DNA from: an uncultured bacterium
Lineage (GTDB): Bacteria > Planctomycetota > UBA1135 > GCA-002686595
DNA length: 51,170 nucleotides
Assembly: GCA_937896235.1 (NCBI GenBank)
Contig: CALBMX010000018.1
Span: forward strand, 1-51,170
Reading direction: 5' to 3'
In this document: positions 42,396-50,328 of the stretch, one piece after another
Layout: every line of letters begins with the position of its first letter
How positions within the stretch are numbered: the first letter of the stretch is position 1
Position numbers and translations under genes: made by a program
The notes under the pieces: generated by a model
Databases searched by the model: none
Told to the model about the DNA's origin: nothing
The model's input: only the letters and a program-made list of their open reading frames with translations

Positions 42396-42402
42396 AATGG
42401 GC

Positions 42403-43610
42403 ATGAAGTACAACCTCGCCGCCGTCTTGATCTTCGCTACGACACTCGCACTGTTCGCCAGCTGCTGGGGACCCGGGCAGGAGAGCATTGTTGGAGAGCC
42501 TCGGTCGGTGAAGGCAGGCCTCAATCCCGGCCCCTGCGGGACGCTCTCGACTGGCTCGCCGCACACCAAAACGAGGACGGTCACTGGGATGCCGACGCCT
42601 TCGGCGACGAGTGCGCCAAGGCAGACCAAACAGCATGCGAAAACCCGGGACTGGTCTCACACGACGTGGCGGTGACTGGGCTCGCACTAATTGCAATGCT
42701 CGGCGCAGATCAGGAGCAGGACATGGGGTACCCGTTCTTCGAAGATGAGATCGACGCCGGTACGAATTGGCTCCGGCACCAACAGGACCCCGACACGGGA
42801 TTGATCGGCACCAAGGTGGGACACGAGTTCCTGTACAACCACGCGCTCGCAACTCTCGCCCTGTGCGAAGCGTACTACGCCACGAAGTCGCCGCTTCTCA
42901 AGAGGACCTGCCAGAACGCAGTCGACTACATCAGCCGAGCACGCAATCCCTTCGGTGTATGGCGATACGAGGAGCCGCCCAATGGCATGAATGACACCTC
43001 CGTCACCGGCTGGATGATTCTGGCACTCAAGTCCGCGGAGCGGGCGCACCTCACTATTGACAGCGACTCCTTCGAGAGTGCGCTCCTCTGGCTGGACGAG
43101 GTAACGGACGAGCGCACAGGTCGCGTTGGCTACACAGATGAGGGCAGTAGGTCTTCCCGTATCGTTGGTGCCAACGAGCACTTCCCTGCAGAGAGTGGCG
43201 AGGCGTTAACGGCTATTGGCCTAACCCTTCGTTTAAGACTCGGCCAAACGGATCGGAGCGCGAACCCGATCCTCGAAAAACACGGCGACCTGATCTTGCG
43301 CGTGTTGCCCGAATGGCAAGCGATAGGTTTTGCGAACGACATGTACTACTGGTACCACGGGACGCTTGCGATGAGAGAAATGGGCGGCGCCTATTGGGAC
43401 AAGTGGGCCGCTCCGATGCGAATCGCCCTGCGTGAAGGGCAACGCCAAGACGGTCACGAGAGGGGTTCGTGGGATCCGAAAGGACCTTGGGGTTTTTCGG
43501 GGGGACGCGTGTACGCAACCGCGTTGATGGCGTTGATTTCCGAGGCTGTGGAACTGAAGGCACAAGAGGTCGAGATCGAAACAGCGCTGGGCGGGCTCGG
43601 CTACTTGTAG
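42403..43610 (+). CDS. Toroid lipoprotein (copy 2), split by an apparent frameshift
   Basis: The signal peptide with lipobox (MKYNLAAVLIFATTLALFAS then Cys) starts at 42403. The toroid (RDALDWLAAHQNEDGHWD onward to 43610) is in another frame; the toroid frame upstream reads as a low-complexity Arg-rich stretch opening at TTG 42375. Joining them needs one added base between about 42470 and 42540; the run of C at 42531-42534 is a candidate. The toroid part keeps the GMNDTSVTGWM core and the DMYYWYHGTLAMREMGG end, with normal codon use. It lacks the TonB-like helix of copies 1 and 3. It may be a sequencing error, a recent mutation or, less likely, recoding. Confidence 0.65.
42864..42919 (+). repeat. 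56-bp tract identical to 41591-41646
   Basis: The partner of the identical tract in toroid copy 1. It encodes CEAYYATKSPLLKRTCQNA in both genes. Confidence 0.85.
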
Positions 43611-43870
43611 CGCCTAAACAAGCGCGAACGAGCTCTGCTGGGCTGCGCCCCGGGGCTCATGGTCGCGGGCGGGCGACCTCTAGAAAGAGCGAGGAGATCC
43701 GTAATAGGGGCCGTTCGCGGCATTTGTTTAGGATTCGTGAACCGGACCGGCTTGCGGCCGTTGTACCTCTTGCCGCGGGCCAACTGGCGCACGGCGGGAC
43801 ACCTCTTCTTAGCGGTGGGCACCCGATTCCGAGCGAGTGCCTGTAGCGGAAGAGCCCGGCCACTTGCCTC

Positions 43871-45439
43871 ATGACAACTCAAGATTACTCCGCATACCAA
43901 ATCGAATCCTCACTCCCGCGCGTGTGGGAGGAAGAGCACTCCTTCAACGATCTCCTCTACGAGTGGATGGAGCGCGCGCCTTGGCTCGCCCTCTCCTGCG
44001 CCGCGCACATGTTGGCGTTTTTCGTACTGACCGCCTTCCCATGGGACGCGTTTCAGAAACCCGAGCCGCCCTCTTTCTTTGCGCACACGCCCCCGCCAAT
44101 AGAGGACCTTTTCGAAGAGCCCATGGACGAGGTCATTCCCGAGGAGCCCGAACCGATCGACACCGAAGAGGTCATTGAAGACCCCGTCCTAAACGACATC
44201 CCGACCGATGTAGTAAGCGACTCTCCCGACCTCAGCGCTGATCCGTTTTTCAAGGAGGCGAGCAGCCCCTTTGACAACAGTGACTCCAACAATGACGTCA
44301 TTGGAATCGGTGGTCCTGGCGGCGAGTTCGGCATGGGCGGACCCGGCGGGAAGGACTTCGGAGGAGGGGGCGACGGCCCCAAATTACAAGTCGCGCTGCG
44401 GGATGCACTCGATTGGCTGAAGTGCCACCAGAGCCCCGACGGCTCCTGGGAGGCCGATGGTTTCACAGAGAACTGCGGCTCTATCGGCAGCACGATTTGC
44501 GAGGGTACTGGCCACTCCCAACACGACGCGGGGGTGACCGGACTCGCTCTGCTGACATTCCTTGCAGCCGGCAACACGACTAGCCAAGGCGCGTACTCCG
44601 CTCAAGTTGGCCAGGGTGTGAAATGGTTGCGCCAAGTTCAAGATCCAGACACGGGTCTCATCGGAGAGAAGTCCAGTCACGAGTTCCTCTACAACCATGC
44701 GATTGCGACCCTCGCTCTTTGCGAGGCCTACTACAAAACGAAAACGCCGATGCTAAAGATCACCTGCCAGAAGGCGGTGAATTACATCCAACGCGCGCGT
44801 AATCCTTATGGCGCATGGCGCTACGACGAGCCCCCGATGGGCGCGAATGACACCTCTGTGACGGGGTGGATGGTGTTCGCCTTGAAAGCAGCTGAAGATG
44901 CAGAACTAAACGTAGACCAAGGTGCCTTCGACGGGGCCATGAGCTGGCTGGAAGAGGTCACCGACCCCGCCTCTGGGCGGGTCGGCTATAGCGAGTTCGG
45001 CAACCGCAGCTCTCGCATCACCGGTGTCAACGATCACTTTCCCGCAGAAAAGGGTGAGGCCATGACGGCCGTCGGATTGCTGTGCCGCATCTTCATGGGC
45101 CAAAGCGACACGAAGGAGTTTCCGATCCTCAAGAAACACAGCGACCTGATGGCCCGCACGCTTCCCGAGTGGGATCCCGACGGCTTCGGAAACGACATGT
45201 ACTACTGGTACTACGGGACGTATGCCATGTTCCAGATGGGCGGCAGCCCCTGGAAGAAGTGGGAGAGCGCGCTGAAGGACACAGCGTTGGAGAACCAGCG
45301 CAAGGACGGCGACGCAGCGGGGTCCTGGGATCCCAACGGACCTTGGGGATTCGCCGGCGGACGCGTCTACTCGACAGCGATGATGGCCCTCTGCATTGAG
45401 GTCTACTTCCGCTATCCCAACATAACAGGAGCAAGGTAA
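43871..45439 (+). CDS. TonB-like membrane anchor fused to toroid (copy 3)
   Basis: A 522-residue paralogue of the protein at 40736 with the same order. There is a cytoplasmic N-terminus (SSLPRVWEEEHSFNDLLYEW), a helix WLALSCAAHMLAFFVL with Ser42 and His46 (SxxxH), and an acidic Pro/Glu segment. A Gly-rich hinge (about 140-170) leads to the toroid (VALRDALDWLKCHQSPDGSW, RYDEPPMGANDTSVTGWMVF, DMYYWYYGTYAMFQMGG). Copies 1 and 3 are far closer to each other at the N-terminus than either is to copy 2. It is preceded by about 260 bp without a gene and followed by a strong terminator, so it is probably monocistronic. Confidence 0.74.
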   Translation: MTTQDYSAYQIESSLPRVWEEEHSFNDLLYEWMERAPWLALSCAAHMLAFFVLTAFPWDAFQKPEPPSFFAHTPPPIEDLFEEPMDEVIPEEPEPIDTEEVIEDPVLNDIPTDVVSDSPDLSADPFFKEASSPFDNSDSNNDVIGIGGPGGEFGMGGPGGKDFGGGGDGPKLQVALRDALDWLKCHQSPDGSWEADGFTENCGSIGSTICEGTGHSQHDAGVTGLALLTFLAAGNTTSQGAYSAQVGQGVKWLRQVQDPDTGLIGEKSSHEFLYNHAIATLALCEAYYKTKTPMLKITCQKAVNYIQRARNPYGAWRYDEPPMGANDTSVTGWMVFALKAAEDAELNVDQGAFDGAMSWLEEVTDPASGRVGYSEFGNRSSRITGVNDHFPAEKGEAMTAVGLLCRIFMGQSDTKEFPILKKHSDLMARTLPEWDPDGFGNDMYYWYYGTYAMFQMGGSPWKKWESALKDTALENQRKDGDAAGSWDPNGPWGFAGGRVYSTAMMALCIEVYFRYPNITGAR

Positions 45440-45508
45440 GAGGCGCCTCTTATCCAGCATCAGGCCCTAGGGAAGACCAGGTCTCGGAAAGGCCCCCCTA
45501 CGGCAAGG

Positions 45509-45550
45509 AAGCCCCGTCTGCGCAGGTTGCGCAGACGGGGCTTGTTTCTT
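45509..45550 (+). terminator. Rho-independent terminator after toroid copy 3
   Basis: A perfect 15-bp stem (45509-45523 with 45529-45543) and a 5-nt loop, followed by GTTTCTT. It also sits downstream of the convergent gene at 45590, with a pyrimidine-rich flank on that strand, so it may serve both. Confidence 0.9.
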
Positions 45551-45589
45551 GTCGCTACGCCCATTGGGGCGTGATCCAGATTCCGAGGT

Positions 45590-45934
45590 CTAGCAGACGC
45601 GGCGGAAAAAGAGCTTAATGAACTCCTCCACCGTTTTCCGGGGCCGAGCCAAAAGCCCACCCTCGGTCTCTACCTTGCAGTTCACCGTTGTTGAGGGGTG
45701 CTCTTCGGAACCAGCAACGATCACAGTGATCGTTGAAGTACCTCCAAGCAATCCGCCCTTCTTGGTGCAGTAGAGCGTCATGTTCTCCTCATCCGTCTTA
45801 TTTACAACCCACCCCTTCATGTCCACGACCATCTCTTTTGCAGAGGCAAAGATGTACTCCTTGCGGGTCGAAACCTGAATCGGTTGCAGATGGGCTGACG
45901 AGTGGCTTGGACTCGTCTCGAAACTCGACGTCAT
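45590..45934 (-). CDS. Small protein of unknown function
   Basis: A 114-residue soluble protein that I do not recognise. It has a Ser/Thr-rich N-terminus and an alternating-strand middle (DEENMTLYCTKKGG, TSTITVIVAG, TTVNCKVETEGG). It ends in a basic helix (KTVEEFIKLFFRRVC). It lies 17 bp downstream of rpsT on the same strand and could be cotranscribed with it. Confidence 0.6.
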   Translation of the reverse strand: MTSSFETSPSHSSAHLQPIQVSTRKEYIFASAKEMVVDMKGWVVNKTDEENMTLYCTKKGGLLGGTSTITVIVAGSEEHPSTTVNCKVETEGGLLARPRKTVEEFIKLFFRRVC

Positions 45935-45951
45935 AAGAAGAGGACCTAAAG

Positions 45952-46203
45952 CTATTTCGCGGCTGCGGCGAGCGCGATACGGCTCTTATAGCGCGCGGCG
46001 GTGTTGCCGTGGATCACGTTTTTCTTAGCTGCTTTGTCGATGCGCTTGTTAGCTGCCGGGAGCGCGGTGGCTGCGGCCTCAACGCTATCGGCATCGATGA
46101 CGCTGCGAATTGCCCTCCGCATGGAGGAGCGGACGATCTTGTTTTCTTGACGGCGGGTCTCGTTAAGACGGACACGCTTATCGGCTTGCTTGTTGTTTGG
46201 CAT
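45952..46203 (-). CDS. rpsT: 30S ribosomal protein S20
   Basis: An 83-residue basic, all-helical protein that binds 16S rRNA early in 30S assembly. Recognisable parts are QADKRVRLNETRRQENKIVR, SMRRAIRSVI, ANKRIDKAAKKNVIH and NTAARYKSRIA. It starts 6 nt after the stop of the TPR gene upstream, so the two probably share a transcript, an unusual partner for S20. No Shine-Dalgarno sequence precedes the ATG. Confidence 0.93.
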   Translation of the reverse strand: MPNNKQADKRVRLNETRRQENKIVRSSMRRAIRSVIDADSVEAAATALPAANKRIDKAAKKNVIHGNTAARYKSRIALAAAAK

Positions 46204-46209
46204 ATCTAA

Positions 46210-47535
46210 CTAAAGTGTTTCCATCTTTGCAGCTACGTCTCTGTAGCTGATATCAACCTCGTAGATCCTAATAAAGGCGCCTCGTGCGCCAGAGGGATCT
46301 TCTTCGGCCTCGGAAATGAGCCCAAGATTATACAAAATCTCCTTGGCCCTGTCATCTACTCCTTGGCATCCATCGAGGGCGCGCTCATATTCCTTGCGTG
46401 CGAGGTCTAGAACGCCCTTTTCATGGAAGCATCTCGCCATAAAGAAAAGCGCTTCCGGACCTAGACGCGAGTCCCCAAGCGCCTTTTGAAACTCGCCAAG
46501 AGCCGAATCGAGCTCTCCTTGGCGCATCAAACGTTTCCCCAAACCAAGTCGCAAGCTCATATCGCCGGGCCTGCGCACAACACGCCGCTCGAAATCCGAG
46601 ACCTCCAAGGCGACCAGCTTCTTCTCCAATCGATCGGCCTTCGCCTCGTCGCCCGACTTGCCAGCCTTGGCAATATCCTTCTTGAGGGAGCGGACCGCCA
46701 GATCCGCAACCTCACACGCCAGATCAAAATCGTCACCCCGGTACTCCAGGGCGCGCTCGTAGAACTCAAGGGCCGCAGGCCAGTCCCGTAGCTGCTTGTA
46801 AAGTCCGCCAATCTGTAACAGTAGGTCAGGATCCGAAGGCGCGTCCGCAAGGGCCCCCTCTAACCGAGTGACCTCTTCGCGAAGCTCCTCGGGGGTCCGA
46901 TGCTTGCGTTGGCGTTGCTCGAGGCGCTGCGTGTCCCCCTTGTCCTTGAGCGCGTCGCGACTGTGGCTAACGTTGTCCAACCCGGTTTGCAAAAGCGCGG
47001 CCTCTGCGGCCAAGTTCTTGCGGGCCTTAATCGCCTCCTGGTCACGAGGATCTGCCAGTAGCGCCGCTTCGAAGTACTCGATCGCGCGCAGCGGCTCGCC
47101 GACCCTTTGGGCAAGGAAGCCAGCCTGCTTTAGGCCCGCAACGTTCTTGGGAGCGATCTCCGCAAGAAAAGCAAGCACGGCAAACGCCGACTTGTTGTGC
47201 CCTGCTGCTTCGAGAACCCCGCCCAGCATTAAGTTGGCATCCTCATCAAGAGGGTTGCCAGCTAGGTAGTCCTCCAGCGCTCTCGCAGCGGCGTCGTATT
47301 TCTTCACCTTCGCCATGGCCATCGCGCGGGCCAAAGGGATCGCGCCACCAGCTCTCCCGAACATCCCCCGCTTTTTTCGCTCGGACCGTTTCTGCAGGGC
47401 GGTGCGCAGGCCGCCTCGCGCCTCACCCAAATCTGGGTTGATATCCAGGAGGGAGCGGTACAGGTCCACCGCAAAATCGTAGTTGCGCCGGCGCATGGAT
47501 TCTTCGGCTTGCTTTAGTTGCTTGGAGAAGTCCAA
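46210..47535 (-). CDS. TPR-repeat protein
   Basis: A 441-residue protein made of tetratricopeptide repeats: NYDFAVDLYRSLLDINPDLG, KKYDAAARALEDYLAGNPLD, GEPLRAIEYFEAALLADPRD, RDWPAALEFYERALEYRGDD and GELDSALGEFQKALGDS, among others. Basic linkers (QKRSERKKRG, KHRTPEELREEV) separate them. There is no signal peptide, so it is a cytoplasmic scaffold. The start is TTG at 47535; the later Met within EESMRRRNYDFA is possible, but the first residues look conserved. It lies directly upstream of rpsT. Its partner is unknown. Confidence 0.75.
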   Translation of the reverse strand: MDFSKQLKQAEESMRRRNYDFAVDLYRSLLDINPDLGEARGGLRTALQKRSERKKRGMFGRAGGAIPLARAMAMAKVKKYDAAARALEDYLAGNPLDEDANLMLGGVLEAAGHNKSAFAVLAFLAEIAPKNVAGLKQAGFLAQRVGEPLRAIEYFEAALLADPRDQEAIKARKNLAAEAALLQTGLDNVSHSRDALKDKGDTQRLEQRQRKHRTPEELREEVTRLEGALADAPSDPDLLLQIGGLYKQLRDWPAALEFYERALEYRGDDFDLACEVADLAVRSLKKDIAKAGKSGDEAKADRLEKKLVALEVSDFERRVVRRPGDMSLRLGLGKRLMRQGELDSALGEFQKALGDSRLGPEALFFMARCFHEKGVLDLARKEYERALDGCQGVDDRAKEILYNLGLISEAEEDPSGARGAFIRIYEVDISYRDVAAKMETL

Positions 47536-47673
47536 AGTGAGTGAGGTGGAGAAAGGGGAGGGGTGGACAGGAAAATGAGATAGAGACCATACCGTCCCCC
47601 GCCGGAAACCGGCAAGGGCATGGTAAGCAACACTCTCCTATTGATTGGATGCGCCCCGGTTTCGACTCCCCCT

Positions 47674-47679
47674 TATAAT
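47674..47679 (+). promoter_or_regulatory. -10 element TATAAT upstream of def
   Basis: A consensus TATAAT lies 48 nt before the def ATG in the 190-bp region between divergent TPR and def genes. No good -35 is seen at 16-18 bp, so it may rely on an activator or be fortuitous. Confidence 0.4.
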
Positions 47680-47727
47680 GTTCCGCTCCAAACTCACGCC
47701 TCCCCCAACCTCCCCCCCCCAGCTTCG

Positions 47728-48294
47728 ATGTCCGAAGAGCTGCACTACACTGTCACCCTGTACCCCGAGCCCGTCCTTCGCAAGGAGGCCGCGCCTGTAG
47801 AGACGTTCGACGACGACCTCGCAGGAATTGTCGAGGCCATGTACAGGCGCATGTACGAATCCAAGGGGGTTGGGCTCGCGGCACCCCAAGTTGGACTCGC
47901 CCAGCGCATCTTGGTGATCAATCCAAGCGGCGAAGTGGACGACAAGGCCGAAGAGCTTGCGCTTGTCAACCCGACGATTGTCGAGCGTTTCGGCGAAGAG
48001 ATGGTGTACGAGGAGGGGTGCCTCTCCTTTCCCGGCATCTACGCTGAGGTTAAGCGACCGGACAAATGCCGGGTCGAGGCGCAAAACGTTCATGGCGAGA
48101 AGCTCGAGTTGGAGTTTGAGGGTTTCACCAGTCGCGTGATCCAACACGAGTACGACCACCTCCAAGGAGTTCTGCTAGTTGATCGCATGTCCGCCACCGA
48201 CAAGCTGAAGCACCGCACTGCACTAGCGGAGCTCGTCGGCAACTACAAAGCATCGAAAGCGACCGCACCCAAGCGTAGCCCGTTCGGCCGCTAA
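47728..48294 (+). CDS. def: Peptide deformylase
   Basis: A 188-residue metalloenzyme removing the formyl group from nascent proteins. All three motifs are present: GVGLAAPQVG (48-57), EEGCLSFPG with Cys98, and QHEYDHLQG with His140 and His144 plus the catalytic Glu141. The start is ATG 47728, just before the family's first strand (HYTVTLYPEPVLRKEA); the frame is open further upstream to 47620. ribF follows after 15 nt. No formyltransferase gene is present in the window. Confidence 0.95.
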   Translation: MSEELHYTVTLYPEPVLRKEAAPVETFDDDLAGIVEAMYRRMYESKGVGLAAPQVGLAQRILVINPSGEVDDKAEELALVNPTIVERFGEEMVYEEGCLSFPGIYAEVKRPDKCRVEAQNVHGEKLELEFEGFTSRVIQHEYDHLQGVLLVDRMSATDKLKHRTALAELVGNYKASKATAPKRSPFGR

Positions 48295-48309
48295 CCCAGG
48301 ATCACGACC

Positions 48310-49263
48310 GTGCGCATCACCTATGGACTCAGCTGCCTGAACAAGTCGACGAGCCCTCCCGCCGTCGTTTCGATTGGCGTGTTTGATGGCGTGCACCTGG
48401 GCCACTGCGCAATACTTGCAGCGAATTTGCGCCGCTCCACGGAGCTGGGCGCCGTCCCGACGGTGGTCACCTTTAGCGGCCACCCGAAGGAGCTGCTGCT
48501 AGGCCGCGGGCCGCGCACGCTAACGAGCCTAGAACACCGCCTTGAGCTCTTTGCAGAGGCGGGAATCGAGCACACCCTCGTGCTTGAGTTTAACGACGAG
48601 CTGCGCTCGAAGTGCGCCGAGGACTTTGTCCGCCAGGATCTAGAGGGAGCCCTTGGGGCGCGCGCGTTTGTGCTTGGATTTGATAGCAAGTTCGGCCGTA
48701 ACCGCGAGGGCACGCCGGAGCGCCTTACCGCGATGGGGTTAGATGTGGAGGTCGTGGCAGCCGTTCTCTTGAAAGGCCGTGCCGTATCAAGTACTGCGAT
48801 TCGGGAGGCGGTCTCCCTGGGTGATTTGGAGTCTGCGGCCCTTATGCTCGGGCGCCCCGTAGTGGTCCATGGCCGCGTCGTGCACGGAAACGGACTCGGG
48901 GCAGGTATCGGATTCCCGACCGCCAACTTGGATCAGGATCACGAGCTCGCGCCCCCAAGGGGCGTCTATGCGACCCGTGTCACCCTTCTGGATCGTCGGA
49001 ACGAAGCCGGCGATCCCGCCATGTTCGACGGAGTCACTAACATTGGATACCGGCCGACGATTACCGGCGAGCCGCTGGCAGATGCCGCACTTGTCATGGA
49101 AGTGCACGTCTTTGATTTCGACGCGGACATCTACGGGGAGCGCGCAGCGCTTGAGTTCGTTGCATTTCTGCGTGGCGAAAAGCGCTTTGATTCCGTGGAC
49201 GAGCTAAAACTGGCGATCGCCGGGGATATCAAACGAGCGAAGCAGCTGCTGAGCCGACTCTAA
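48310..49263 (+). CDS. ribF: Bifunctional riboflavin kinase/FAD synthetase
   Basis: A 317-residue enzyme making FMN and FAD from riboflavin. The N-terminal nucleotidyltransferase shows SIGVFDGVHLGHCAIL and later KGRAVSSTAIREAVSLGDL. The C-terminal riboflavin kinase domain runs from about residue 180: VVHGNGLGAGIGFPTANL, PPRGVYATRV, GVTNIGYRPTI and the closing LEFVAFLRGEKRFDSVDEL. It starts with GTG, with AGGA 8 nt upstream. It forms a two-gene unit with def. Confidence 0.95.
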   Translation: MRITYGLSCLNKSTSPPAVVSIGVFDGVHLGHCAILAANLRRSTELGAVPTVVTFSGHPKELLLGRGPRTLTSLEHRLELFAEAGIEHTLVLEFNDELRSKCAEDFVRQDLEGALGARAFVLGFDSKFGRNREGTPERLTAMGLDVEVVAAVLLKGRAVSSTAIREAVSLGDLESAALMLGRPVVVHGRVVHGNGLGAGIGFPTANLDQDHELAPPRGVYATRVTLLDRRNEAGDPAMFDGVTNIGYRPTITGEPLADAALVMEVHVFDFDADIYGERAALEFVAFLRGEKRFDSVDELKLAIAGDIKRAKQLLSRL

Positions 49264-49330
49264 ACGCACTAGCGAGTGCGGTTTGCTCCTCTAAAAAGCA
49301 CCGAAACTCGAGGAATGCTTGCGCTGGGTA

Positions 49331-49358
49331 TTGACGCACGCCGTTTGCGCGGCACAAT
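49331..49358 (+). promoter_or_regulatory. Promoter TTGACG-16-CACAAT for tRNA-Phe
   Basis: A five-of-six -35 match and a four-of-six -10 match with a 16-bp spacer, about 52 bp before the tRNA. It lies in the otherwise empty 147-bp gap after ribF. Confidence 0.55.
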
Positions 49359-49410
49359 GCCTCGCCCCGGTCCGAGAGGACCTGGGTCGGACCCTCCCTC
49401 ACGGGAAAAA

Positions 49411-49486
49411 GGGCAGGTAGCTCAGTTGGTAGAGCACTTGACTGAAAATCAAGGGGTCGCCGGTTCAAGTCCGGCTCTGCCCACCA
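49411..49486 (+). tRNA. tRNA-Phe (anticodon GAA)
   Basis: A complete cloverleaf of 76 nt with encoded CCA. The 7-bp acceptor stem is GGGCAGG/TCTGCCC with one G-T pair. The D arm is AGCTCAGTTGGTAGAGC. The anticodon stem CTTGA/TCAAG surrounds CTGAAAA with anticodon GAA. The T arm is GCCGGTTCAAGTCCGGC. The discriminator base is A, as expected for Phe. Confidence 0.97.
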
Positions 49487-49535
49487 CCGACCCTTCGCAC
49501 GGCGAACGCGCCTAGACCAGTATTAGGTCCTAAAG

Positions 49536-49847
49536 ATGACGAGTCCCTCCCCCCTCGTGATCACCAAGAGTGTTCCCGAGTCACTCACGGTCGAATGGGC
49601 CGATGGTTCGATCACCAGCCTGTCCGCCGCTGAGCTGCGTCGAATCTGCCCTTGCGCGCATTGCGTCAATGAGCACACCGGTGTCCGCATGCTCGACCCT
49701 GGCTCGATTCCCGACGACCTCACTCAAACCGATGTGAGCTTGGTTGGCAACTACGCCCTGCGTGTGACGTTTGCGGGCGGCCACAACACGGGCCTCTTCA
49801 CCTGGAGTCTTCTCTACGAGTCGGCGCAGGTCCAGGGCGAGAAGTGA
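49536..49847 (+). CDS. DUF971 (GBBH-like N-terminal domain) protein
   Basis: A 103-residue protein matching the short DUF971 family: LTVEWADGSITSLSAAELRR, CPCAHCVNEHTG, VSLVGNYALRVTFAGGHNTG and the closing FTWSLLYE. The Cys/His cluster (CPCAHC) resembles the zinc site at the N-terminus of gamma-butyrobetaine hydroxylase. Stand-alone members are linked to iron-sulfur cluster biogenesis by gene neighbourhood in other bacteria, but the role is not proven. Its stop overlaps the GTG of the next gene. Confidence 0.85.
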   Translation: MTSPSPLVITKSVPESLTVEWADGSITSLSAAELRRICPCAHCVNEHTGVRMLDPGSIPDDLTQTDVSLVGNYALRVTFAGGHNTGLFTWSLLYESAQVQGEK

Positions 49848-50269
49848 ACGACGAGCCAGAGCTCCAGATTCAACTTGGCCTCCACCTCCATCCCTCGGAC
49901 CTAGAGATCACCTATGCGCGGTCGGGAGGACCGGGCGGCCAGAACGTCAACAAGGTCGAAACCAAGGCCATACTCCGGATCAACATCCAGCTGTGCCCTT
50001 CCTTTAATGAGAGCCAGCGGGCGAGGCTACTAGAGAAGCTCGGAAATCGGCTCACCCAGGGCGGCGAGCTCATCCTTCACGCATCGCGCCACCGCTCCCG
50101 CGAGCGCAATCGCGTCGATGCGATCGAGCGACTCCTCGCTATTCTTCAAGGCGCGCTCGCCATCCAGAAGGCGCGCAGAAAGACCAAACCGTCGCGCGGA
50201 TCAAAAGAGCGGCGCCTAAATACCAAGAAGCAGCGCTCCGACACCAAACGCCTGCGCAGAAACCCGTAA
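49844..50269 (+). CDS. arfB: Peptidyl-tRNA hydrolase ArfB (ribosome rescue)
   Basis: A 141-residue release-factor homologue that frees ribosomes stalled at mRNA ends. The catalytic GGQ (31-33) sits in YARSGGPGGQNVNKVETKA. The C-terminal tail is strongly basic (SRGSKERRLNTKKQRSDTKR), as needed to enter the empty mRNA channel. It starts with GTG within the DUF971 stop (GTGA), so translation is coupled. Confidence 0.93.
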   Translation: MNDEPELQIQLGLHLHPSDLEITYARSGGPGGQNVNKVETKAILRINIQLCPSFNESQRARLLEKLGNRLTQGGELILHASRHRSRERNRVDAIERLLAILQGALAIQKARRKTKPSRGSKERRLNTKKQRSDTKRLRRNP

Positions 50270-50282
50270 GCCCCAATCCGAC

Positions 50283-50308
50283 AATAAGTCCCACCTGTGG
50301 CACTTATT
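50283..50308. other. Inverted repeat after arfB
   Basis: AATAAGTCCCAC and its near-complement (one C-C mismatch) lie around a 2-nt centre, 14 nt after arfB and 21 nt before the next ATG. It could be a weak terminator or an operator for 50329; there is only a short TTT some bases on. Confidence 0.45.
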
Positions 50309-50328
50309 CGACTTTCAGACCTCCAGCC

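Noticed and set aside
43611..43870. Hidden gene or RNA between toroid copies 2 and 3
   Set aside because: Frames on both strands are short and compositionally unlike genes; no tRNA or known RNA fold. A TAGGAT lies near 43730 but is far from the start codon.
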